This document shows, in pieces, positions 23,401 through 34,088 of a DNA stretch of 64,000 nucleotides (position 1 is its first letter; every line of letters starts with the position of its first letter). The DNA is from Branchiostoma lanceolatum. Its lineage: Eukaryota; Chordata; Leptocardii; Amphioxiformes; Branchiostomatidae. The position numbers were made by a program, and so were the translations under genes. The notes under the pieces were generated by a model, which did not search any database, was not told where the DNA came from, and saw only the letters and a program-made list of their open reading frames with translations. The stretch is from contig NC_089736.1 in the NCBI RefSeq assembly GCF_035083965.1, positions 6,203,501-6,267,500 on the forward strand, read 5' to 3'.

Positions 23401-23958
23401 AACTAATATTTCTAAATGTATATATTTAACATAAACAATCAAATGAAGAAAAGGTTTATGATACTTTTCTAAAAATGATAAAAAATCTAAATCATATCAG
23501 ATGGCTTTATCATCTTTTGGACCTATCAATACACTAAATTATTTACAAAGACCATCCCTATGATAATAGTGAGGTCTTCCAGTGACCTTTCACGTTTTAT
23601 CTCAGGACACGGAAGAGGTAGGAAATGTCACGTCACCTTTTCGCGATCGACAGATCGTTTACTTAGTCATATTAAATGGAATATCGAAATAAATAATATG
23701 GAGATATTTATTTTATATTCATAAGTTTTTTTTTACATTGGGGTTTGTCGCCAGTTCTTCCCAGGTTCTTCCTTTGAAAGTTTGTTTTTGTAAGGAGGGG
23801 GAGGGGGGCGAGACAACACTGAAAAATTTGAGTCAAAACTCAACACAACTTTATTTCTTACACACATCACTGATAGAACAGACTTTCACGTCACCTTTGG
23901 CGGTTTTCCTCCCTCTTTAATTCTCTTTCCCCCCAAAAAACTTTCAGAAATTCCAAAG

Positions 23959-26900
23959 ATGGCGTCCAACAACCTTGCAGCAGACGACAGTCTTCAAAAG
24001 TCTGGCACTTGTAAACCAAGTTTTGTACATCCGGTGAAACTTCAAGAAAGCCTCGAATCTCTGCAAAAGGACGAACATCTCTGTGACTTTACTCTTCTTG
24101 AAACACATAACGTCCATCGAGTGGTGCTTGCAGCAAGCAGCCCTTTCTTTGAAGCCTGGTTTAACAAAAGTCAGAACGCTTCACACAATGATAGTTTAGG
24201 CAAGCATCCAGAAAGAGCTGTTAAAGAATTGGTGAACTACATTTATACGTCCAACCTCATGTTAACAAGTGAGACAGTTGATGACATTCGTCTGCTAGGA
24301 AAGCTATTACAGTTCCCTTTCGTTGTGGAAACCTGTAACGGATTCTCTAAAGGTAGCAGTTCTACAGTTTTCAGCGATCATTCCTTCCCAAAGGTCTTTC
24401 TACACAATCTCGGCAAGCTTAAAAAAGCAGAAAGTCTGTGTGATGTGGAAATTTTGGTAGAACAGTGTGCTATCAAAGCTCATAGGGTTATTCTTGCAGC
24501 TAGTGGCGACTACTTCAGGGCTATGTTCACAGGTGGTATGAAAGAATGCCAACAAAGTCAAGTTGAACTGCACGGACTCAGTGCCCAGGGTGTCTCATCA
24601 TGTATTGAGTTTATATATAGCTCTGACATTGAACTTGAAGGTGTTGAACACGCAGAAACTGTCCTGTCAACAGCTTGTATGCTACAACTTCCTTTAGTAG
24701 TGGAGCTATGCTGTGAATACCTTAAGATGACCTTACACGTTAACAGTTGTATGCATGTCGCAAGTTTAGCCACTCTCTACACTCTTAGCAGTCTAAAGTC
24801 TGCTGTAGACCAATTCGTGTTTAAGAACTTCTTACAGTTTTCTCAGACGGACAGTTTTCTTAACTTGTCAGCAGATGAGGTGATGTCTTACATTGACAAT
24901 GATCGGTTAGAAGTTAGAAATGAACTTGAAGTATTCAATGCAGTCGTAAAGTGGATCAAACAGGACAAAGCAAGATTGAAGTATGCAAAAGGATTCATGA
25001 GTTGTGTAAGACTTCCACTGATGTATCCAGAAGAACTCAGAAAAGAAGTTATTGTGGTGGATTTTATGTTAGAGGATCAGGGATGCAAGGCTCTGATTGA
25101 AGAAGCAATGATGTATCATTCCAACCCTTACCTAGAAAACAAACTTCAGAACAAAAGAACAAAGGTTCGCTCCGATAATCCCTCTGTTGTCATTCTCGGA
25201 GGAGAGGCGCCGTCAGACCGAATAGGGCAGATCATGCAAAGGCTTGCGGATCGGTCGGAAGCGGCAGAGGTTTACAGTATGTTGTTCTGGGAGAAAAACG
25301 CCGCAAAGGATTCAGAATGGCAGCCTCTATCAACACCTGGCGACATCCGGGCCAATCACGCAGTAGCGGTCATGGATGGGTTCCTGTATTTTGCCGGAGG
25401 GTATGAAGTGCCGCGGTTTCTCAACACCGTCGGGAGCGTCAACATGGCCGCATGTTTCCGGTACGATCCGCGGTTTGACATCTGGCTTCATCTCTCGCCG
25501 ATGAAAAGCTCAAGAAGCTACTTCTCCCTCTTGCCGTGGAAGGGGAGACTCTACGCCATTGGTGGCTCAAATGACCGGTTGCGCACGTTGTCTTCGGTGG
25601 AAGCGTACACGACTGAGGTCGACAGCTGGGAGCTTGTTCGTTCGCTGGAGGAGATGATATGCTACCAGGCGGCCTGCGTCTGTAATGGGACCATGTATAT
25701 CTCAGGTGAGGTCACTTTGTCAGGCTTTTGTTGCAGTGCTTAATAATGATATTTCTGATGTTCAATCTTGGCATAGCCTCTTAGACGAGGATTTTGTGGA
25801 ATGTTTTCTTCCAAAACATTCAAGCATGAACACAGTCATTTAAAGCGAGACTGATCTTGGACAAGTATGTGGAAAGACACTCAGTGATGTACAGAGATGA
25901 CAGTAAATTGATATTGAAGACTAGCAATGAATTGTACATGGTTGAAGAATTTACTCTAAGATACTTTATACAAAAAGCATATTTTTGAATGAAACCATTG
26001 GACTGACTTGGTATTGTTAATATTCAAAAGAATAATCTAAGGAGAAACTGTTTCCTTTCTTTTCCTGCAGGAGGCTACAATGATGATGAGTTCACCAACC
26101 ATATGTTCACATATGATCCAACTGATGGCGTTACCTATAGAAACCCCATGCAGTATGCAAGGTAAATAAAGGATTCCTAATATAAATAGCCTTTACTTTA
26201 CATGTAAATTTTAACCTACTGGCTTCAGTTGGTACCAAGAGTGTATGAACAAATGAGAGACAGTTACAGAGAGCACTGTCACTGTCATTTGTTCATTACA
26301 CTTACATTGTAAGCACAACTTTATGTATCGTGATTGAAAAAAATCTCAAAATTTGTGGGACATGAAGTCAATTACTGCAAATCTTGACATGTTCATGGTG
26401 GTTTTATTTTGTGTCTCTTCACCGCAAAATCATTACACTGCGGATATTTTTATGCTACGGTATTGCTTTGACTATTCAAAACAATTAGGAAACCTCCTTT
26501 ACACTCCAACTGTGAAGTTACTAGTAAATCCCTGTGAAAATACTTAAATTTACAGTATGTATGGAAAGGAGCCCTCATTGACAATTAATTTCTTCTTTTA
26601 CTTAGATTCTTACACTCCATGTGCGCTGTGGGAAGCACAACCATTCTCACCATCGGAGGAAGAGCACAGGACGACAGTTTCAACCAAGTTGAACTTTACG
26701 ACGTCACCACGGACACCTGTACCATGGTGGCTCCCTTACTGCAGCCCCGAAGCCTCATGGGTACAGTGGTCATCGGGAACAAGGTGTACATTCTTGGAGG
26801 GAATAATGGGGAAGAGAATGAACCAACAGACTCAGTACAATGCTACAATGTAGATAAGAATGAGTGGAAGTTGGTATCGAGGTTACCGCATGGACTTAGT

Positions 26901-26960
26901 GGTTTGGCTGCTTGTGCAATACACCTTCCATGGAAAGTAAGATACAAGGAGGGAAACTAA
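23959..26960 (+). CDS. Kelch-like protein with two N-terminal BTB domains
   Basis: There are three coding exons: 23959-25705 (1747 nt), 26071-26161 (91 nt) and 26606-26960 (355 nt), totalling 730 aa. The start ATG follows CCAAAG. BTB-1 spans about residues 25-128 (LCDFTLLETHNVHRVVLAAS at 41-60). BTB-2 spans about 146-258 (LCDVEILVEQCAIKAHRVIL at 160-179), BACK about 263-365, and the kelch repeats about 408-720 (FAGGY, LYAIGGSND, MYISGGYND, ILTIGGRAQ, VYILGGNNG). BTB-BACK-kelch proteins are substrate adaptors of Cullin-3 ubiquitin ligases: BTB dimerises and binds CUL3, and the kelch propeller binds substrate. Typical KLHL proteins have one BTB and about 550-640 aa; the second BTB explains the extra length. 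The kelch part resembles the KLHL9/13/26/36 group by eye, but I do not assign a symbol. Confidence 0.92.
26200..26560. repeat. Dispersed repeat in KLHL intron 2
   Basis: It contains GACATGTTCATGGTGGTTTTATTTTGTGTCTC and ACTGCGGATATTTTTATG, echoing 18320-18530 and 9480-9560. It is an interspersed repeat of unknown class. Confidence 0.4.
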
Positions 26961-27189
26961 GATCAGACCTTATGTTGTACATATATATAAATGCAAAGTG
27001 TAAGATGATTTAGTAAGTAATGCTCAGTACTATGTTAGAGGTATATTGTGTTAGTATGTGCATTTCAGCAATGTTTTAAAGCACAATTTTAAAGCTAGTA
27101 TGTAATTTAAATGTGTATCTTTTACATGTAAGGGGCAGGACAATTTAGGGTCCCAATTCAACAGTCACTTGTATTGTATATTTTGTTTC

Positions 27190-27195
27190 AATAAA
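27190..27195 (+). promoter_or_regulatory. Candidate poly(A) signal of the KLHL gene
   Basis: AATAAA lies 230 bases past the stop codon, giving a 3' UTR of about 250 bases. Confidence 0.55.
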
Positions 27196-27219
27196 TGGAA
27201 TAGAAAAATTCAAAGACAA

Positions 27220-28552
27220 TTGCACTTTTCTTGATGTAGGATGGATGTATGAGACGAGAACATCTCTGCAGTCATCATCATATCTTGTTGCTACAGTTCT
27301 GTATAAATTCTGCTGTAAGTTGAATGCAACTCCAAAAAAGATACAAAAGCGGAAGTTCTGCTGCAGTACTAACAAAAGCCACCAGGAGGCCCATAATCGC
27401 CCTTGACCTTTGTCTTCCCAAGACCTACCCACTTACCAAATATCATTACAATCTGTCCAGAGGTTCTTAAGTTATGCTGACCACAAATATTTCAAACCAC
27501 AAAACAGACACACATATACACCAAACACAATACATCCATTTCTCATGGAGGTACATGTAATAAGATTCCTGGCAGCCATATTGTCATGAAAGGTGTATTT
27601 ATTGCAGCAAAAGTCTCAAAAATACATGACTTTGCACTTGAAAGTCCATAGCTCTGTAATGCTGACATAACTGTCAACAGGCTTCCAATAATTCATTCAT
27701 TCAACAAAACTTTGTCAACACTTTGGCACGGTGCACCTAAGAGATGATGATAAATTCAAAGTTGCACAAGAAGCAAATATGACAAAGACATAAAAAATGT
27801 GGTAAAACTTAAACATAAAACATTTAAGTCCCATATTTCTAATGAATGCCTTTTCACAAAACTTCTTCCTAACCCTAAACTGAATCATAATAAAAATACA
27901 ACAGCATTCTTCCTAATGGCAGACCAAAATATTCAATGTAAGTAAAAATACCCTCTTTGTATCAAGAGGAAAAAAATTATGACAGTACTTGATTAAAATA
28001 TCAAAAATGTTAATCTCTGCTGAACTGCTGAACAATTATATATCACTTTAAAAAGTCTCCTGTTACAATTAGAAATAGAACTAAATTTAACATGGTATCT
28101 ACACCAAATAGTACCCGAAACCTATAAAGCAAGACAATACTTTAAGCATTCAAAGCTATCACAGACTATAGAATCTCCTCAAATATAATTTCCAAGTAAA
28201 ACTTGCCTATACGTATGTACAATTTTGTTACATCACAAACAAAGCAAAACATACAACATATATCATGATCATGTACAACTGATAACTTTTTTTCACATCT
28301 TTGTTTTCCAAATTATAGACATGACTGTCTTCAAAGCTGTTGAGAAGATATAAGCTAGAGTACAAATTCACTATTTCCCTGAGCAATTAGAGGGCTAGCC
28401 TAGAATCAAGTTTTCTTAGTTTTAGTCTGCTTCCAATGTGTCATCTTTGTTGGCAGGTAGAGACAGTTGAAAGCGGCCTAAAGCTAAAAGACTGGATTTC
28501 AGGCTACTTTAAGGCAGACAGGGTAGTAGCTTTTGTGACATAAAACATTGCT
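27220..28552. other. Intergenic stretch between convergent KLHL and ACP5, with a LINE-like fragment
   Basis: Bases 27380-27520 match the repeat at 11385-11530 in the opposite orientation (CCTACCCACTTACCAAATATCATTACAATC). The remainder is AT-rich with no exon. KLHL and ACP5 converge here. Confidence 0.45.
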
Positions 28553-28557
28553 TTATT
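28552..28557 (-). promoter_or_regulatory. AATAAA overlapping the ACP5 stop codon
   Basis: The minus strand reads TTG AAA TAA AG, so the stop codon TAA (28555-28553) lies inside an AATAAA hexamer. If used, the 3' UTR would be only about 15-25 nt. No second AATAAA was seen on this strand in the next few hundred bases. Confidence 0.4.
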
Positions 28558-31500
28558 TCAACTTCCTTGGCTTCATGACTCTCTGATACAACTCCTTGCC
28601 GTCGACGGACTCCAAAAACGTGAACGTCATGGCCTCTTCTGTGACCTGCACCTGTGCGAAGCCCCCCTGACCCTTCTCCTCTGCCCATAGAAACTTGAGG
28701 GAGTCCTTCGGTACAGAGTCCTTGTGCTTCTGAGAAGTGTCGATGAAGTTGGCACACCCGATGACAAAGTACTCCACATCCGAGTCCTTCTCCTTCAAGT
28801 GCTGGATACAGAAGAAAGATTCAGTTACTTACAGTAAGAACACAACTGTTTGAATGATTGGTTGATAACTTACAACAAACCAGCGTTGCCTTGTCTATTG
28901 TTTTAGGGATTGGACTAGCTTTGTTTGTTTCTTTGTTTTGCATAGCCAGTAAACTGCCTTTAAAAACGTAACACACCAGTTTTGCACAGTAAGTACCGGT
29001 ATGAGCTGCATAAGACTAGACTGTAGGGGAAGGACCCCTACTCTTTTTGATAAGTGTGGCTGTCCTCAATGTCCTCCTTTTCGGTAAGTGTGGCTCAAAG
29101 TGTGGCTGTCCTCAAAGACGGGGCCTCTGGCTTTACGTTCCTAACTGCAACTAGGTACTCATTTTCAGTTGAGAGAGGAAATAGGCAGAGTGCCTTTCCC
29201 AAGGCATCATTAGGGTCGGCTAAGGATTCGAACCCAGAACCTTTAGATTTGGAGTCAACAAGACAACAACCCTAACCACAAGACCAACTTGCCACCTTCT
29301 AATAGTATACCACTGTATAGTACTATTCGCAGAGATAAATAATGCACAGAAGCTGCAACATACCTGTAGATTGTGGTCATGTCCGCTGAAGTACGCTGTG
29401 ACCCCGTAACGCTCCAGAAGTGGCTTCACTTGTTGCACCAGGCATTTGGTTGGTCCGTGTTCCGCCACAGACCACACGGGGTAGTGGGCAGTGACGATCA
29501 CATAGTCTGATCTAAAATGACAAGAACACAACATGGTCAGAAATACAATCACTACATTGTTGGTTAAGACCACTGTCAAGTAAGGCTTGTGCACAAAACT
29601 CAACATCAAGCTTTTGACTGTCATTCTTCTTAAGGATTTTTTAAGGACTTTTTTACATAAGCTGGTTTAGCTGCACATATGCAGTGTTGTATGTAAAATG
29701 TCAAAGTTGAAGGGCCCTGAGACATAAACAAAACATGACCAGACATGGTATCAAGCATGGTCTAGACAAGAAATGTTTACAAATTATTAGGGGCCTTCAC
29801 CTTTGACCTTAGCTTGTGCCTGTGCAGTTCAAACAGTGAACTGGCTTATAGCCTTATACCATCGTTTGTTTGCCATGAGACACACAGTAGCAATATGGAG
29901 ATGTTAAACCAATCTTCAACCATTTTCTGTAAAAATCTCTAATTGTTACAGACATATCAAAAGCATGTTGCAGTACTATGTAATTCAGACAGGAGGAGAC
30001 GGTGCTCACTTTGTAGCATTCAGCTGCTCTTCCAGCCATTTCAGCTGAGTTGTAGCGACTTGGAGATTCTCCGGACCGGTCAGCAGCCCGTGCTGGAAGT
30101 CGTCAGAGTTCCCGCACATCGTGACGGAATCGTACTGGATGATGGTGACCGTAGTGTTGGTACCGGGCACGGTAAAATTCAGGCTGTAGTACAGGCTTGG
30201 GAAGTTCCTAAGAGGACATAAAATATATACATGTACAATCAAAATAGTTGCAACGTCATGTCGTCACCACACCTGAAAGTTCATCTGTGACAGTAGTTGA
30301 CATTGTAAAGATATGATATACAATCAAAACTGTACAAGTGACCACCTCTACATAAGGACCAACAATTTTTGGTGGTCCCTTAGACGATTTTCCTATTGAC
30401 ACAAGCATTGAGAACAATGTCTGTAGTGACCACCTGTCCACATAGATCAGAGTATCAGTCCCCTGAGTGGTCTTCTTGGCCAGTTTTGACACTACTATAC
30501 AAATCTTGAGATGAATGCCCAAGGATTGTATAGTGCAGTAGTGGAACTCAGCCAAGAACTTGGATTCTTTGAAGAAATCTCCATTTAGTAGCATGAGAAT
30601 AGGAGATTTGTTCTTTCAAAAACTTTTTATCATCTTGAGCACAGGCCACATTGTCATAATGTTTGAATTTTCAAGGATAACTAACATGTAGAAACAAATC
30701 AAACTGGAACTAAATTTTTTCATTTGCTTTGTCAGGTGGGAAATTTGCATGCTAGTCTACAGATCATTCACACTACAAAAATGAATGCTAATTGATACTA
30801 ACAAAAGTGATATCAACATACCATTTCTTTGACCTGTGCGAGTACGCTATCTGGGCCGTCACGTTGCCGTTGTGGTCGTGGTTACCAGCGATGAAGTACC
30901 AGGGAATGTCCAATGATTTGGCTGTGAAGACATCCTCAAAAGTTTCCTGTGAAGAAAGGTTTCAAGTTGAGTTTGTGTTTGGTCATTGTCATCTAATTGT
31001 TGGGGGCCTGCATGGGGGTTATGCTGATTTAAGGAAGACAGTGGCTATTTACTATTATGTTAAATTCAAGCAGGTTTTCTTTACTTGATGCTTAATTTAG
31101 GTGCCAATTATGCTTTTCTTCGTATATAGAAATAGCTTAATATGAAATTTGTATAATTCACAACAACTTTCGTAGTCTGTATATTGCAAACTCCCACTGT
31201 CCATGGCTTTTATGGCCCCTCCCTTTGGGGTAAGCCCTGTTGTGCCCTGAAACGAAAGTTAATCAGGCTAGTGAGTTTCATACCTGGAATCTTTTATCAA
31301 ACTCGTTCTGCACGCCATCGAAGTAGAAGTTGTCCCCCAGGCCCAGGACGAACTTGTAGTCCATGCTGTCTGCCACCTTCCCCATCCTGGCTGCTACATC
31401 CTTCTCCACACCAGTCCTGTAGGGGTACAGGGGGATCCCGCCCCAGTCTCCCAGCACCATGAACCGCAGCGACGCCTGGTCTTTGTCATATGCTGTAAAA

Positions 31501-32428
31501 ACAATAACGACTTAGTATCTGTATCTATATAGACTGTATAACAGCCCTTCGGCATAACACACCAGCTTTGCTGTGTAGTGTGGCAGCAGCTGGTTATATT
31601 ATACCGAACGATCAATTCACAGTACCGTTATGTATATTATACTGACAATTGATGCACATGCTGATGTCATACATATAATTGAATCAACATGTTCTAAATA
31701 AGTTCTAAATAACTGATAACAACTGAAATTTGACCAACTAGACCATTTCCACTTTCACATTCTGTTATCCAAAAGAAGTGTTCCTCAAAGTGATTTGAAC
31801 TTCCTGTTTGGAGTAAGAGAGAGGATAGCACAAGGTTCCGCTCCAGAGGCGTCACCAAAAATTTGGCCTACGTGCCATTTGTCGGTCAGCTGATGGTGGT
31901 CAGAAGACAACTACCCAGGGGGTAAAGACCATTATGTAACAAACAAACAAAAGACATAATGAACGAAGCCCAGTGCGCGGGAAAACAAATTCTGGGACGC
32001 TAAGACAAGCCGCTTAAAACGAAAATAAAGGTCTTGAAGATAGCCCTGTCCTTGTACAAGTTATCATATCAGCAGTGTCTTGAATAAAAAGATAAAACCG
32101 TATACGGGATTCGCAATTTTTTGGCTTCTTGTTGTTGTGACAGATCGCTCTTGGAGGCGCAGTCTATTACGTAATTTTACAAGCAAGATTCAAGACCGAT
32201 TTCTACACATGTCTGTGATTATCTTCTTAATCTACTATCTCACCTACTAGTTTACAAAAAGAGACAACGAAACGTAGAAGACTTGCCCTCCTCAAAAAAG
32301 TATACGGTCCCGGGCCCGGAAGTCATCTTACCTTTGAAAGGGGCGGCCACGATCCCTGTACCGGCTGTCAAAACCGCGACAACAGCGATCAGACGAAGAA
32401 CAGAGCTCTTACAGCACATGATCGCCAT
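28553..32428 (-). CDS. ACP5: Tartrate-resistant (purple) acid phosphatase type 5
   Basis: There are six coding exons on the minus strand: 32428-32332, 31492-31284, 30946-30822, 30207-30010, 29511-29364 and 28801-28553. They total 1026 nt and 341 aa. An N-terminal hydrophobic segment ([14 protein letters not shown]) is a signal peptide. All purple-acid-phosphatase metal motifs are present: GDWGG (D48), GDNFY (D86, Y89), GNHDH (N124, H125), AHYPV (H219) and GHDHN (H254, H256). TRAP-specific stretches ([26 protein letters not shown]) identify ACP5 rather than plant-type enzymes. The enzyme has a di-iron centre, hydrolyses phosphomonoesters at acid pH, and is lysosomal or secreted; in vertebrates it marks osteoclasts and macrophages. 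A second in-frame ATG at codon 4 could also serve. Introns hold a SINE and a MITE. Confidence 0.95.
28940..29010. repeat. Dispersed repeat (ACACACCAG family)
   Basis: GTAAACTGCCTTTAAAAACGTAACACACCAGTTTTGCACAG is echoed at 13133-13210 and 31520-31600. It is a short interspersed repeat of unknown class in introns of RNF41 and ACP5. Confidence 0.5.
29028..29300 (-). repeat. tRNA-derived SINE, near complete, in ACP5 intron 5
   Basis: On the minus strand it shows the tRNA-like head (AACCTTTAGATTTGGAGTC complement), the GGGAAAGGCAC body and the ACACTTATCAAAAAGAGTAGGGG tail. This is the same order as in the copy at 1-385. Confidence 0.7.
29655..29852. mobile_element. MITE of the GCGCATGCGC family (copy 2), in ACP5 intron 4
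   Basis: The ends ATAAGCTGGTTTAGCTGCACATATGC and GCAGTTCAAACAGTGAACTGGCTTAT are inverted. The interior is GGGGCCTTCACCTTTGACC. Confidence 0.6.
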
Positions 32429-32542
32429 GTTCTGATGATCTTGGAACTCTCTAGAAACTTAGGACGACGAAACTGGCACAGGTCCCTGCTTCCTGCTCTC
32501 GAAATTTCCGAATGAAATGTTGGACTATTTAGACTAACTGGT

Positions 32543-32577
32543 CACATGATCAGGGTAATCAGGGGACAGGCACATGA
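32543..32577 (-). promoter_or_regulatory. Two M-box/E-box motifs (TCATGTG) upstream of ACP5
   Basis: On the minus strand TCATGTG occurs at 32549-32543 (in ATCATGTGACC) and 32577-32571 (in ATCATGTGCC), about 115-150 bases upstream of the ACP5 start codon. In mammals MITF/TFE factors activate the ACP5 promoter through such a motif. That the sites act here is an inference. Confidence 0.45.
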
Positions 32578-32579
32578 TA

Positions 32580-34088
32580 CCGCATCCAACCAAATGGTAA
32601 CAACTATTCGTAAATTCCTTAAAATACATATCTACATCAATATTTTACTATCTTAAGCTAAATCAGAAATGTAAAGGTATATTTGCGGTATAATATTAGT
32701 TGTATATTGAGTTATGTGATAGATGACGGTAATTGATATTGTTACGTTTTGCTGCGGTGTACACATAACAGGGCATGCATCGAGGTCCGTCCTTCACGTG
32801 CTAGTGTTGTGGGCAGGTCGAGGGATGGGCTGAAACCTTTTGTTTGTTTGATTAAAATTTGCATAAGACACGCTTATAGCTGTCGACAACATCTAAGACT
32901 AGGAGTCTTTATTAATCAAAAAGAAAATGTGTTTTGAAACACCAAAAAACTTCTACAACAAAATACACACTGGCTAACCATGCATTGCAGGCCTAAGTGC
33001 TTTTTTATAGACTCGGCGCGAAACGAAACAACAAAAATAAACAAGGGCTTTACAATGTTAATCGAACGTCCAGAATTACCCATGTTCGATCGTGTTATCT
33101 CAGAGGAAGGCACCTTAGCATATCAATTGGCTCTGTGCGATATCAGATACGTTCAGCTCATAGCAAAAATGGCAAGTAGTTTGCCGGGGTGTTATTTTTT
33201 TCCTCCATTGGATCCAGAAATATGTCTGATTCTAACGGTTAACGTTCATAATACTAGATATCTAAAGTGTATGAGAGGGCTTAACGTGCAAAAACAAAAT
33301 CAAACCCAACAAACAAAACCTCACAAATAATATAATGAAACAAAGGCAATAAAGGACGTCACGGGAGTTTTCAGTCTTGTTTTTTTCTTATCATGATCAA
33401 ATTCAGAAGACGAGAGGTTGTGACACCGATGTGGACATAAGCCGTCCAGTCCTTGTCGGACGATATTGTGGACTCAGGTGCTTCCGGCTCGAATCGACCA
33501 CTTCAATGGAAATGAAGACAACTCACAAGCGGGAAAATACAAGAAGCCATGCAAGAAACCATTGTGGAGGTCGAACCAAGAATCCCTTGGTTGAACACGG
33601 AAGTTGATTGTAACCTAATCATTGGCAGTTTGTATTCTTAGACAATAGCCCCTCCCCAAATAAACAGAACAACAGATTTTAGCACACGTGTTCGGCTCAT
33701 GGTCCTGGAGTGACAGAAGACAACTCGAAGAATGTAGACAAGTTCAAATGCATTATCTTGGTTCTATAACACAACATGACACATAAACTCGATGTTTATT
33801 GATGACATCAGATGCGACAATGTTGAAAATAGATTTCAATCGCTTCAAAACAAGGACATATGGTTATAACCTACAATCAGTAATCATTGAAAAACAGAAG
33901 TGCTTTAGACTCGAAAAACGGTTCAAATAGAAGCTTTATGACAGAGCAGTTATGAAACCTTTAAGAAAGGTAAGATTTTACGACTTCTTTGTCGATTTGC
34001 TGAAAACTACTGTGAAGAAAATTCTAAAATTCAAAGTACTTTGTGCACATGCCTAAAGTAGAATCATTTACTGTAGTATGTATAGTAA
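32580..34088. other. Intergenic stretch between ACP5 and ENPP6
   Basis: No exon with splice sites was found. It probably contains the ACP5 upstream region and the ENPP6 3' UTR. Confidence 0.4.
33795..33800 (-). promoter_or_regulatory. Candidate poly(A) signal of ENPP6
   Basis: AATAAA on the minus strand lies about 290 bases past the ENPP6 stop codon. Confidence 0.45.

Noticed and set aside
33350-33480. Possible CUB-domain exon (frame ending VLVGRYCG)
   Set aside because: Only a short phrase resembles a CUB domain. No splice sites or second exon fit, so chance similarity is more likely.
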